NCBI RefSeq assembly: GCF_003286085.1
Contig: NW_020825327.1
Location: 1,054,001-1,118,000, forward strand
Length of the DNA: 64,000 nucleotides
Direction of reading: 5' to 3'
Source of the DNA: Drosophila persimilis
Lineage: Eukaryota; Arthropoda; Insecta; Diptera; Drosophilidae
Made by a program: the position numbers and the translations under genes. Positions 20,933-31,794 of this stretch are shown piece after piece. The notes below the pieces were generated by a model. That model was not told the origin of the DNA and did not search any database. It saw only the letters and a program-made list of their open reading frames with translations. How positions within the stretch are numbered: the stretch's first letter is position 1; the number at the start of each line of letters is the position of its first letter.

Positions 20933-23530
20933 TTAGAGAAGAGAATTAGTGGTGGATATAATACGGTAGAGGGAACTATAATTGGAGCATAAGACCCTAA
21001 ACGGTTCATGCAAGGAATAATTCCATCTACAAAGTGGAAGGGCCAACAGTATAAAATATCTAGTAAGTCTAATAAGAATCGTGAAGTTTATGCGGCTCAA
21101 CAGATCAAGGCTGTCTATGTCACCCCTGATCAAGTTCTGCATAAAAATCACACCAAGCATTTTTCTACGGTTAACTAAGGATGGGAGGTTTACTAATAGC
21201 AGTCTACTATAGTAATATGGGAGTCCCACACCCACATCCCAGTTAAAGCCCCGCAGAGCAAGGAGTAAGAAGATTTTATGTGTTTTTTGCACAACACCAT
21301 GACTGAAACTTATTGAGATCGGATTGCAAGCGAGAATGAAATGAAATTTCCTTGTACTGGACACAGAGTTTAACATCATCCGCATACATAAGTACTCGAG
21401 AGTATGTTAATACCGAAGGCAAGTCATTAAAAAAGAGTGTGAAGAATAAGGGTCCTAGATGGTTGCCCTGTGGTACTCCCGAAGAAAGCTTTACTGGTAA
21501 AGAGAGGGAGTTTTTGAAGATGTCTCTTTGAGACCTGGAACAAAGATAGCTAGAAATTCATCTCAGGAGGTTGGGCGGAAATCCTAAAAGGTCAAGTTTA
21601 TGTACTAAAAAAGAATGGTTTACAGAGTCGAATGCTTTACTAAAGTCGGTGTAAATAACATCCGTCTGTAAGTTACATTGAAAGCCTTTAATAATGAAAG
21701 AGGTAAACTATAACAAGTTCGTGGTGGTTGATCGCCGCCTTATAAATCCATACTGAGTTGGAGATATAAGTGACTTGCAGAGATGTTGCAAGTGCGGAGT
21801 TAAAACCTTCTCAAACATTTTAGGAATAGCGGATAACTTTGCTATACCTCTATAATTTTTTGCATCAGACTTGCTACCTTTTTTATGGAGAGGAATTATA
21901 AACGATTCCTTCCAAGCAAGAAGCAAGAAGAATCGATGGACAGGGTGGATAGTTTAAGCAAGGGTCCACACAGAGCCTCGGCGCGGTACCTGCGTACACA
22001 ACCTGGAACCCCGTCTGGACCCTGGGAAAACACCGTCTTAACTAGTCGAAGATCATGAAGTAAAGAACAATCATTTAACAAAGGACTTGTTAATGTGTGT
22101 GTATGTAGGAATCTGGGTTGCATACGCTACATAAACCGTCTACAGTTTGGTCGTCGCAACTAGTTGGAACCAGTTGGACTGCGGAGTGGGTATCCTACGG
22201 TGCGCAAGGGAGGGTCTGAAGACACGGCGACAGCCTCACAGTCTAAGCAGTTATGGTACTGTTTCTGATACTGACTTTATTGATAAAATTGATTCTTATT
22301 TATAGTTAACAAAAGGTACAAAAGTGCTGAGTCCGTAAAAATATAAGTTTGTGTATTATGGATAATTTTAGTGTCTGGTGGGCAATTGCGACATTGTGAT
22401 GGTCAGCAATCGCACCGCTGTCTTCGCCCTCTGCGGAGAGAGTGCATTGTCAGCAGAACTCACTGCAGTGGCTAGTGTGTTGTCGTGAGGTATATATATA
22501 TATGAGGTATATTTCATGTTAAATAGATCCCTGTGTCACGGTGTCACTCTATTATGCCGACGAGTATTATTAACTATTAATTATGCATATTTCTCCAACT
22601 GAACAGGACTAAAAATGACGTTTGACATCGGTAAACGTATGGGTACGGATGACCAGAGTAGCTTTTCTCAGAATAGGTGGTTTGGAAAAATTGGGCAAAA
22701 AGATCGGCAATTGCCTGATCATTATTTGCCGACGTATTACAAAATGATAGCGAGGATGGGTGTGCGAACGTTCTACGCTTACTGTTTACGAAGCAGTAAA
22801 ACTGGTTAGGGTCCTGAGAAAAACATATCCTGCATCGAGATAGGTAGTTCTTATAGCATTGAGCATTAAGAACTGAAAATTTTGACCGAGCTATTACATA
22901 GCGAGAGTGAGAAGTAGGAGAACCCACTTCTTGAAATTTCGTATAAAGTCTTGATTTTAAGTTTTTCAGACTGGATAACTCTTTGGTAAGCCAAGGGGGT
23001 TTTCCAGATCTAATCGGACAAGAAAGCGGGACACACGAATCAAAAAATGTGCCAAGAGCATTGTAAAAAATGTTTGTGCCTTTTATGACATCAGTGCACA
23101 AGTACAAAGCGGGCCAATCAAAATCCCAAATGAAGTTATTAAGCTTCGCAAGCTCGGCTTTATGAAAGCAGCGGACACGTTCAGGTAGTCTACTCGACCG
23201 ATCCCATACAGTTGGTCCTATATCTAGTGACACCTCGAAAGTAGGGTGGTAGGCGTCTTCAGGTATAGTGAGCGGAAGGGCTCGGGTTAACAACACTATG
23301 GTCGGATCCGATACAAAGCACAGATCAAGCAATCGACCCAAGGAATTTTTAATATGATTGACTTGAGACAGGGACAGGTCAAGCAAGCCGTCAACAACAA
23401 ACGTCGGAACTGAGAATGTCCGGCTTTAACCAGGTTGTAGTAAACACAATAACGTGGGAAGCAAATGCAACACTATCCCGGAGAAGAGTGCTGAGCTTAC
23501 TACGTAAACCTCTAACATTCTGATACGTTA
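20933..23530 (-). pseudogene. ORF2 of CR1-B, endonuclease and reverse transcriptase remnants
   Basis: The endonuclease end and linker (23386-22606) show LLDLCFVSDPTIVLLTRALP, EDAYHPTFEVSLDIGPT, KGTNIFYNALGTFFDS and PPWLTKELSSLKNLKSRLY. RT pieces (22087-21708) show SQGPDGVPGCV and FIIPLHKKGSKSDAKNYRGI. The C-terminal domain (21130-20940) shows MQNLIRGDIDSLDLLSRINF and NYSLHEPFRVLCSNY. Here the linker is uninterrupted where CR1-A holds solo LTR S1, so this copy shows the empty site. Confidence 0.75.
22088..22605. mobile_element. Solo LTR S2, 518 bp, in CR1-B
   Basis: The element runs from TGTTAATG at 22088 to CTGAACA at 22605, flanked by GGACT at 22083-22087 and 22606-22610, a perfect 5-bp duplication as in BEL/Pao or copia. 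CR1-A reads straight through at the equivalent place (near 8507). A shorter, diverged relative is at 42033-42424. Orientation is uncertain: TATAAATA followed by AATAAAG is seen on the minus strand. It has no coding content. Confidence 0.85.
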
Positions 23531-23539
23531 CTAAAAGAG

Positions 23540-24015
23540 AAGTTAGTTTTTTGGAAAGGTGGAAGCAAGACAGGAAGTTGAGAAATATTTGTAAGGTTTA
23601 TGGAGGGCGTATTCTTCTTCTTAGCCTTAAACTCATTCACCACCAAATGCTCCGGCCAAAATTTGGCGGAGCAAATGGTGTCATATTGAGTTGGGGAGAT
23701 GCTTATCTTAAAAGAGGCTATCTACCTGGCATAAGAGAACTTGAATTTCTCCACCTTTAATGCCACGGCTTTTATTTTGCTTTAAATAAAAGAAATTACA
23801 TTATTAGATGTGAGGTCAGGGGCCAGCCGTGAAACAAAAACTTGTCGTTTTGGTTGGACTCCCACCAGTGGTCTAGTCACCACAGGCCTAGTACCTGTGG
23901 TGGCAATATCCGGAGGTCCGAAACGTCTATTCACTGATGGGATCGGGATAGACGGGACAGCTAGCGAGCTTGCGGACACCACGGACACGGACGCTGCAGA
24001 TGTACTTGGCTGCAC
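23540..24015 (-). pseudogene. CR1-B ORF1 C-terminal part
   Basis: Minus-strand frames read VVTRPLVGVQPKRQVFVSRL and APDLTSNNVISFI (24015-23782), then SFKISISPTQYDTICSAKFW and PEHLVVNEF (about 23720-23620). This is the conserved end of CR1 ORF1, equivalent to the C-terminal block of CR1-D. The zinc finger is missing: near 24025 the ORF1 sequence joins directly to 5' UTR. Confidence 0.6.
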
Positions 24016-24240
24016 ATTCTCCGAGGCGATGAATTTTTTTATTACTATAATTTTATTTACTCAAGAAAATTTACGAAAAAAAGAAAATTTCCAAAACAAA
24101 TTGGTATCAGACCAATGTGCCTGACAACGCTCAAAGCGGAATTGGTAAAAAATGAGAGCAGAGTGGAGAGCAATTATAGCGAGCGGTACTGAGTAGAGAG
24201 CGCTATTGCTCAGAAAGTTTAATGAGTGAGATAGAAAGAA

Positions 24241-24935
24241 CATCCGTGCTGTAATGAGACATAAGGTAAGCATGGATTCCCCTTCGTATGAGTACGACGG
24301 TTCTGTTCCTGCTTAGCGATGTTGAATAAAGCAAGTTGTGATCTGCGGACTTTGGTCCGGCCCCAGAGTTGCTTGTCGCAATCCAGGGCTCCTGGACTAG
24401 AGCTATGTCGGCAAGCCCAATGAGGAGCTCATCCGACGCCACCTTGCTTTTATGCAGGTTGAGCTGCACCTGACGGGTTGACTACCAGCGTCAGGTCAGG
24501 TCGTTGGCACGTGGACGGACGGGCTTGGACGGGATATGCTCCCGGTCCACAACCTCCAGCTTGGCCCCCTCCCCACATCGCCTCCAGTTGGCAGACCGTG
24601 TGCGTCAGCCACCTTAAGGTTGGATCGTCTTGTATGGTCTTCCTCCATATGTGCAAACAGTGCGTCGACGAGACGTGCATGCACCAGCTTCGACGCCCTC
24701 ATTTGTGGCATCTGAGCGTAGTGTAGCCGGCCCTGCCTGAGGGAGTTGTCGTTGTGGCAGTAGCTATACAACTGACCTGGCCTGCTCCCGCCAAGTCCGA
24801 GGTGTGACCGCTGGCGACACGCATCGAGGATTGCTCTTCCCCGTGCCCGCCGGTGGTAGCAGTCACGCTTCTCACCGACGTTTGGGTTGACATCCCAACC
24901 CGTACTTGCTCCTTCTTCGCCTCCATAGTTGGCCC
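24241..24935 (-). pseudogene. LOA-clade family 2 fragment: ORF1 end and endonuclease start
   Basis: The minus-strand frame 24469-24241 reads LNLHKSKVASDELLIGLADI, ALVQEPWIAT and NRTVVLIRRGIHAY, a typical endonuclease N-terminus. It is truncated after about 75 residues where CR1-B sequence begins. Upstream (24680-24935) is low-complexity, Arg- and Gly-rich coding-like sequence that I take as ORF1 of the same element (LVHARLVDALFAHMEEDHT). It may be the 5' part of the copy at 19157-20695, displaced by CR1-B. Confidence 0.5.
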
Positions 24936-25284
24936 GAGGGTTCAAATTAGAATAAGTAACACTAAATGAGTCGGAAATTTTGTCCAAGAATTTGAAATTA
25001 ACACTTAGCGCATCTTCATTGATTGGGCTGTTTTCATCACTCAGCATCGTATCTCGAAGTGATATTGAGAGTGCATTTCGTTTGTAAAACGACACCCTGC
25101 AAGTCCGACAAGTCATTGGACTCATCCCTTTTCGACAGGCAGCAGCAAGCAAAGCACAAAGAAGAATCGAAGAACCAACCGTTTGATTTTTTGGTTTGAA
25201 ACGCAAGTGCAGCGAGCCCGAAGCCGTAAATGCACGTAGCTGTATTAGTGCTTGTGAGCAAGCGTGCGACGAAATGGGAATTAA
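24936..25284 (-). pseudogene. BEL family 2/3/4 scrap: leader and gag N-terminus
   Basis: The minus strand reads the BEL leader (CGTCGCACGCTTGCTCACAAG and the AAATCAAACGG block also seen at 37980-38000). Then comes a gag start equivalent to MDESNDL, continuing DENSPINEDALSVNFKFLDK and ISDSFSVTYSNLN. Unlike BEL-3 and BEL-4, the frame continues through the ISDSF block without the extra A, so this scrap keeps the unshifted gag reading. Confidence 0.7.
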
Positions 25285-26040
25285 CCGTTTCGCGTGTATT
25301 TTCCTCGTCTGTGGGCTTCTTTAGCTGCTGCGTCAACTGAAGTGTTCTGAGGGATGTTAGCGTGTCCGGGAATGTAGTTAACCTCTACAGTTCTTAGATG
25401 TTAATTTTGTTGAATCTTTTTTCTGATTTTAGGCGATAAAGTTATCCTGAATGTTCTTCACCACAATGAGAGCCACGATTGTCACCTCTGTCAGGAGCGC
25501 GACACGAGGAGAATTGTACGAAATAGCATGGTCTTATGCCTTCTCGATAGCACGCAGCTCGGCGAACAACAAGGAAAGGGTTTTGTGCGTGTAATAGCTA
25601 TCTAAAAAACCTGTTCTATTGTGCAGGAAAGCGGCACTGGAATGCCCATCTGTGACTGACCCGTCCGTGTAATAGATTTCAAAGCTTCCCTTTGCCAGTT
25701 AATCCTTCTTTTCCCCGTGGAGCAACATGATACCTGTTTGTTCTATAGCGTGCTTGTTAGCCGCAGAACCTTTGAAAAAATCTAAGTCGGGGGCAATTTT
25801 AGTGCAAAACGAGGAGGTGTTCTCAAAAACCTTAACTTCATCTATTATGCTGCCAAACTCCCGATATGCCTTAGCGTAGCCCGTGTTTGAATTCCTATAT
25901 GCTGCCACCGTTTCACTTGCTGGGAGATTAAATGCAAGCAGCTTAACCAACTCTTTCGCCGCCAGGAATCTCATCCTGTAGTCCGGGGGACTGCCATGTG
26001 ATATAGGATAGGAACGGGAGTGCAGATTATCAGACCTAGC
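25285..26040 (-). pseudogene. I-clade-like non-LTR fragment: RT C-terminus and RNase H
   Basis: Minus-strand frames show SHGSPPDYRMRFLAAKELVK and AAYRNSNTGYAKAYREFGSI (end of RT region, 26040-25699). RNase H follows with FEIYYTDGSVTDGHSSAAFL, SLLFAELRAIEKA (25680-25530) and VNYIPGHANIPQNTSVDAAA (25375-25310), ending at about 25285. TDGS carries the first RNase H Asp. RNase H with this wording is typical of the I clade, though another RNase H-bearing clade is possible. Several stops interrupt the frame. Confidence 0.6.
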
Positions 26041-26051
26041 GACTTTCTGAG

Positions 26052-27381
26052 GTGATGGTTGCAGTGGGATTTGATTTTGACCAAGGCAGATTTGCACGCC
26101 CGGGAAGTTCCCAGAGGCAAACGCCGCCAAAGAAGAGCAAGGCCCACCAGGAGGCTACCTGCCTCGAGAACCTCTCTGAGCTGGGGAAAATCCTTGACGA
26201 GGTTCAAACTAGGATGATGGACCAAAAAAAAGACGCGCCACATCAACATGGCCACCAGAGCATTGTTCGCGTGATGAAGGAGCTGCACTCGAACATCATC
26301 GAATCGAGAAAGGAAGGCTCCGGCGCCCACGGTTTGTGCCCGAAATGCTCACAGAGCACTCGGAGCGCAGACAAGGAGCAGCAGACAACGACCGTCTGGA
26401 GGAAAGATGCCGCGGTGAAAACTGAACCGTGGCGTAGATTAAGCCAGCCATCCGTGGCAGAAGGTCCATTGGTGGAGCCGGGAACCCCACCTACGCGCCC
26501 ATGGCAGCCAAAAGGAGCCATCGCAACCAAGAGGACCCTTAGGAAGGCCCCGTTGCGGCCACAAGGAGAAATCGCGACGCCCAGCGCCATGAGGCAGCCC
26601 AAGAGCCCCGGAATCCCGGACAGCGGATAGAACGTGGTGGCCAAGAGGCCGAGAGCAGCACGCCGGGCTCGCCCAGACGCGGTCATAGTTCAGGCCTCCG
26701 GGAAGCCATACCAGACGAGACGACAACCAGCTTTCGGACCTGGGAAGCTGTGTCTCCAAGGTACGCCGCACCATTAACGGCAACCTTCTGCTGGAGGTGG
26801 CAAAGGATAGCGTGGAAAGTGCTGAGGGCATGAAGGACAGCATCGCACGGGTCCTCGGCGATGGAGCGTCTGTGCGCGCAATGACGGAAGAATCGAAGGT
26901 CGTCGTAGAGACACGAGACATCGACTCCCTCGCGACGGAGCAGGAGATCCGTGCCGTTCGAGCTCCTCAATTCAAGTTTGACGAGGGACGAGTAAGAGTC
27001 CGCAGACTGCGCCGCGGATACGCGGAGTCCCAGTTGGCGGTGGTCAGCTTGCCCTTCTCCCTGGGCCAAGCGGTCCTGAAAGGCGGCGACGTGAGGATCA
27101 GCTGGACCATCTGTAGGATCCGGGAAAGAGATGAACTCCCAAGGTGCTACCGATGTCTGGAACCTGGTTATATCGCGAGGATCTGCGAGAGCACAGTGGA
27201 CAGGAGTGGCTGCTGCATCAAGTGCGGTGAGAAGGGGCACAAAGTTGCTGAGTGTACCAAAGAGCCGGCGTGTTTCATCTGCTCAGCAGCTGGAAAGAAG
27301 GAGGTCAGGCACCAGGCAGGCACTAAAAACTGCGAGGCCACACGAAGCGGGATCGGCAAGTGCAGGACGTCATGCAGTTGA
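26052..27381 (+). pseudogene. R1-clade ORF1 with three zinc knuckles, frameshifted
   Basis: The frame 26052-26630 has a Lys- and Arg-rich N-terminal part. A frame change follows: RPDAVIVQASGKPYQTR near 26660 and TINGNLLLEVAKDS near 26770 are conserved R1 ORF1 blocks. The frame 26797-27381 ends with three Cys-rich motifs: CYRCLEPGYIARIC (27142 on), CIKCGEKGHKVAEC and a CFIC...NC motif. The first knuckle has Tyr where the His should be. The protein would bind element RNA in the nucleus or cytoplasm. Confidence 0.75.
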
Positions 27382-28373
27382 TTCAACTCACTGAATCACT
27401 GCAGCGCCGCACAGGATCTCCGGACGCAGACGGTGCGCGAGCTTGGCTCTGAGGTGGCACTCCTCAGCGAACCGCAAAAGGTGGGAAGCAGCAGCCATTG
27501 GGCCGCGGACCTCACTGGCAAAGCGGCCCTGTGGCTCTGTGGCGTTGACGCGCTACAATTCCGCGACACCAAGCCGGCAGACGGGTTCGTTCGAGGTAAT
27601 GGTTCTACAGCTGCTACCTGGCACCCAGCCTCTCACTCGAGACCTTCAGCCGCATTATGGACGAGCTGAGCTCCGATCTGCGAGGACGGAACAACGTCGT
27701 AGTCGGGGGCGACTTCAACGCCTGGGCCCTGGAATGGAGGTCCTCCCGTACCAACGCCAGAGGCTGCACGGTGCTGGAGGCTTTTGCCTCGAGAACGGCA
27801 GATCACTAGCTCCCTACGGTTCCAGCATAGCCCGAGCGACATCTGCGAGGTTACGGAAGCCGAGGTGTTGCAACTAAGCAGAAACCTGATACCCAGGAAA
27901 GCTCCGTGTCCGAATGCGATCCCCAACAGTGCGTTGAAGCTGGCATTTCTTCTGCTCCCGAGGAAAGTTGCGGGCCTTTTCAACAAATGCCTCCAGGAGG
28001 GGACGTTCTCTGAGAGGTGGAAAAAGCAATGGCTGCTATTACTAACCAAGCCGGGCAAGCCGTCAGGGGTGGCCTCTTCCTACAGTTCCATCTGCCTTCT
28101 GGACTCCATAGGAAAGGTTTTCGAAAGGGTGATCGGTGCAAGGCTAAACGCAGCCATCGAAACAGCAGGCGGTCTCTCCCAGAACCAATACGGGTTCAGG
28201 AACGCCAGCTCTGGAACGCCATGTACGACGGGGTCCTAAGGCTCCTGATGCCAGCCAACACCAACCTGGTGGGATTCGCTGATGACGTCGCAATAGTGGC
28301 TATAGTGAAGAAGCTAGCCACAGTGGAGGAGCTTGCCAACGTCGCCATACAAGCCGTTGAGGCGTGGCTAGCC
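27375..28373 (+). pseudogene. R1-clade ORF2, endonuclease start and partial reverse transcriptase
   Basis: The ORF2 start lies near 27375 (LNHCSAAQD-like, then VRELGSEVALLSEPQ at 27430), an AP-endonuclease N-terminus. A short piece near 27700 encodes VVGGDFNAWALEW in one frame. The endonuclease is then cut and joined to RT (27840-28195) with SRNLIPRKAPCPNAIPNSAL, TFSERWKKQWLLLLTKPGKP and LSQNQYGFR. Another deletion skips to LVGFADDVAIVAIVKK (28270, motif C with ADD) and AVEAWL, where CR1-C begins. RT motif A with its Asp is missing, so the enzyme is dead. Confidence 0.75.
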
Positions 28374-31284
28374 TTTAAGGCTAAGAAGAAGAATAGGCCC
28401 CCATTTTCCCTTACAAATCTTTCCAGTGTGCCACCCTCAACCTCAACTTCCTCTTCCTCAACTTCCCGTCTTGCTTCCACTTTTCCAAAAAACTAACTTC
28501 TCTTTTAGTAACCTATCAGAATGTAAGAGGCTTGCGTAGTAAGCTCAGCATTCTTTTCCGGGATAGTGTTGCATTTGCTTCCCACGTTATTGTGTTTACT
28601 GAAACCTGGTTAAAGCCGGACATTCTTAGTTCCGAGGTTTTGGCAGGTCGGTACACAACTTTTAGAAAGGACCGTTCGTCTCGACGTGCAGGAGGGGTTC
28701 TGATTGCAGTGGACTCTATCTTCACGTCGGAACTCTTCACAGTCCAGGTTCAACCGGAACTGGAATTCCTGTGTGTAAAACTGATTCTTCCCGCTTTCGC
28801 TATATTCATTACTTGCTCGTATATCCCACCTTCTTCGGATATCTCTATTTATGAGCAGCATTTGTCCCCTTTAACTGCTGTTTCTTCCTCGCTATCAGAT
28901 AAAGATCATATGATAGTTCTTGGTGATTTCAACTTGCCAGGAACTGTTTGGTCTTCGGTAAACGAGTCTAGTATCCTAGTGCCCATGTCACGACATGACT
29001 TTGTTGACGGCTTGCTTGACCTATCCCTGTCTCAAGTCAACCATGTGAAAAATTCCTTGGGTCGATTGCTTGATCTGTGCTTTGTATCGGATCCGACCAT
29101 AGTGTTGTTAACCCGAGCCCTTCCGCTCACTATACCTGAAGACACCTACCACCCTACTTTCGAGGTGTCGCTAGATATAGGACCAACTGTATTGGATCGG
29201 TCGAGTAGGCTGCCCGAACGTGTCCGCTGCTTTCGTAAAGCCGAGTTTGCGAAGCTTAATAACCTCATTAGGGATTTTGATTGATCCGCTTTGTACTTGT
29301 GCACTGATATCATAAAAGGCACAAACATTTTTTACAATGCTCTTGGCACATTTTTTGATTCTTGAGTCCCGCTTTCTTGTCCGACTAGATCTGGAAAACC
29401 CCCTTGGTTTACCAAAGAGTTATCCAGTCTAAAAAACTTAAAATCAAGACTTTATAAAAAATTTCAAGAAGTGGGTTCTCCTACTTCTCACTCTCGCTAT
29501 GTATTAGCTCGGTCAAACTTTTCAGTTCTTAATGCTCAATGCTATAAGAACTACCTATCTCGATGCAGGATACGTTTTTCTCAGGACCCTAAACAGTTTT
29601 ACAGCTTCGTAAACAGTAAGCGTAGAACGTCCGCACACCCATCCTCGCTATCATTTTGTAATACGTCGGCAAATAATGATCAGGCAATTGCCGATCTTTT
29701 TGCCCAGTTTTTCCAAACCACCTATTCTGAGGAACGCTACTCTGGTCAACCGTACCCACACGGATTACCGAGGTCGAACGCATTTTCAGTCCCTTGTTAA
29801 ATGAATATTCCATACTTCATGATCTTCGACTAGTTAAGCCGGTGTTTTCACCGGGTCCAGACGGGGTACTCAGGTACTGCGCCGAGGCTCTGTGTGGACC
29901 ATTGCTTAAACTATTCACCCTGTCCATTGATTCCTCTTGCTTCCCCCCAATCTGGAAGGAATCGTTTATAATTCCTCTCCATAAAAAAGGTAGCAAGTCT
30001 GATGCAAAAAATTATTGAGGTATAGCAAAGTTATCCGCTATTCCCAAATTGTTTGAAAAGGTTTTAACTCCGCACTTGCAACATCTCTGCAGGCACTTAT
30101 ATCTATAACTCAGCATGGATTTATAAGGCGGCGATCAACCACCACGAACTTGTTAGAGTTTACCTCCTTCATTATTAAAGGCTTTCAATGTAACTTACAG
30201 ACGGATGTTATTTACACCGACTTTAGTAAAGCATTCGACTCTGTAAACCATTTCCTTTTAGCGAATAATCTTGACCTTTTAGGGTTTCCGCCCAACCTCC
30301 TGAGATGGATTTCTAGCTATCTTTGTTCTAGGTCTCAAAGAGTCCTCTTCAAAAACTCCCTCTCTTTACCAGTAAAGGTTTCTTCGGGAGTACCACAAGG
30401 CAGACCCCAAGTTAAAGTTTCCGAACACATTTCTACCATGGTAAATAAGGCCATGGGCGTGCTTGGGTTTATAAAGAGGTGGTCAAAGGAATTTGACGAC
30501 CCCTATATAACAAAGACTCTCTATACCTCGCTTGTTCGTCCGATCTTAGAATACGGCTCCTGTGTATGGTGCCCTCAGTACAAAGTACACCAGGACCGTA
30601 TAGAATCAGTACAGAAAAACTTTTTACTCTTTGCTCTGCGGGGACTTAACTGGGATGCGGGTGTAAGACTCCCATCTTACTCTAGTAGACTACTATTAGT
30701 AAACCTCCCATCCTTAGTTAACCGTAGAAAAATGCTTGGTGTGATATTTATGCACAACTTGATCAGGGGTGACATAGACAGCCCTGATCTGTTGAGCCGC
30801 ATAAACTTCACGATTCCTATTAGACTGACTAGAAATTTTATACCGTTGTTCCTTCCACTTTGTAGATCGAATTATTCCTTGCATGAACCGTCTAGGGTCT
30901 TATGCTCGGATTATAATTCCCTCTACCATATTATATCCACCACTAGTTCTCTTCCTCTTAATAAATTACTAATCCTTACTCACCTTTCTAGTAATTAGTA
31001 ATTGTAGTGGTATTTGTATTTTGCATGCTTAGTTTCTTAGTAAGTTTAGTGCTAACTTTCCTCGAATGTTAGTCTAATAGCTATCTTTCTTGCATGTTCG
31101 CGTTCGGTTCGACTACGCACCGTGCGTCATGCGGCAGCGCCCCTCGGTCGGTTGGGCGGGAGGAGGGCTGCGTTTTGCCTGGGATCCGCGCGTAACAGCC
31201 TTCTGCTGGTTTCACACGGGCCACTTGACGGTGCAGTAGCTGCATCGCCTCTTGAAAGATGCAGTCATTGCATGTCAACGTCCA
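28374..31284 (+). mobile_element. CR1-clade retrotransposon CR1-C, inserted in the R1-clade element
   Basis: The copy begins with the last part of ORF1 (28374-28494), then nearly the whole endonuclease, linker, part of RT and the C-terminal domain. It ends with the longest 3' UTR of the three related copies (30999-31284). R1-clade sequence lies on both sides. The 3' UTR carries about 84 extra GC-rich bases (31100-31190) that CR1-A and CR1-B lack. Confidence 0.85.
28505..30998 (+). pseudogene. ORF2 of CR1-C, endonuclease and RT, with stops and a deletion
   Basis: The endonuclease (28505-29284) is well preserved: TYQNVRGLRSKLSILF, VIVFTETWLKPD (catalytic Glu), GGVLIAVDSIFTSE, MIVLGDFNLPGTVW, LLDLCFVSDPTIV and EDTYHPTFEVSLD. 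The frame is stopped by TGA at 29282-29284 and again near 29364. The linker continues, then RT start (29830-30120, SPGPDG, FIIPLHKKGSKSDAKNY) with a third TGA at 30016-30018. RT motif A (VIYTDFSKAFDSVNH) is present near 30200. A deletion near 30400 removes motif C including YADD. The C-terminal domain ends at 30998. Confidence 0.85.
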
Positions 31285-31794
31285 AGAAAGGAAGCACGGC
31301 CAGGTAGATTTCTACCTCACCCAGGCACTGAGCGGACATGGCTGCTTCCGCGGCTACCTTAAGCGCTTTGCCCACGAGACAGGGGGATGGTGCCCCGAGT
31401 GTGGCACAGGCATTGAGGAGGACGCTCGTTACGTCCTCTTCGACTGCCACAGGTTTGACCATGAAAGTCAGACACTGCCTCAGCAGCAGGGTCTAGGGTC
31501 AGCACCAAGACTCTGGTACCGCTGATGCTGGCAGACCCGAAGGTGTGGGAAGCGGCTGCGGAGTTCGCCTCTAGCGTGATGCGAACGCTTAGGTCGTCGG
31601 AGAGGAGGCGGAAGGAGCAGACGGAGTAGAGGTTCACGCCACTGCGAAGCAATGCTTTGCGGCAGTACCGCAGACCACGGGACCCCCAGTCCCAACAGTC
31701 CTGTCCTGTACTGCTGTCCGTTAATTAAGTTAAATATTAAATATATAGTATATTATAGAGTAAATAAATAATTATATGAATAAAAAAAAAAAAA
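31285..31794 (+). mobile_element. R1-clade element, C-terminus of ORF2, 3' UTR and poly(A)
   Basis: Frames encode ERKHGQVDFYLTQALSGHGC, FRGYLKRFAH and the Cys-His motif CPECGTGIEEDARYVLFDCH (31285-31470), the R1-clade C-terminus. After a frame change ADPKVWEAAAEFASSVMRTL runs to a stop at about 31630. A 3' UTR follows, ending in an A-run at about 31781-31794. It is the far part of the element at 26041-28373. Confidence 0.75.

Larger units (their letters stand above)
20696..24240 (-). mobile_element. CR1-clade retrotransposon CR1-B, internally deleted, carrying solo LTR S2
   Basis: The copy has 3' UTR at about 20696-20940, matching CR1-A and CR1-C. ORF2 pieces reach up to about 23530, the ORF1 C-terminal part is at about 23540-24015, and 5' UTR at about 24045-24240 matches 10665-10865. 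Deletions relative to CR1-A and CR1-C remove part of the RT thumb (near 21280) and the middle of the endonuclease (near 23395). A 518-bp solo LTR lies at 22088-22605. Confidence 0.8.
26041..28373 (+). mobile_element. R1-clade non-LTR retrotransposon, 5' part (ORF1, endonuclease, partial RT)
   Basis: The plus-strand element has ORF1 with CCHC knuckles, then ORF2 endonuclease and RT, broken off at about 28373 where CR1-C begins. The remaining C-terminus and poly(A) tail continue at 31285-31794. About 350 codons between the two parts are missing, so the CR1 insertion or a later event removed target sequence. It is not in 28S rDNA here, so this is an R1-clade relative or a displaced copy and not necessarily R1 itself. 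Confidence 0.75.
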
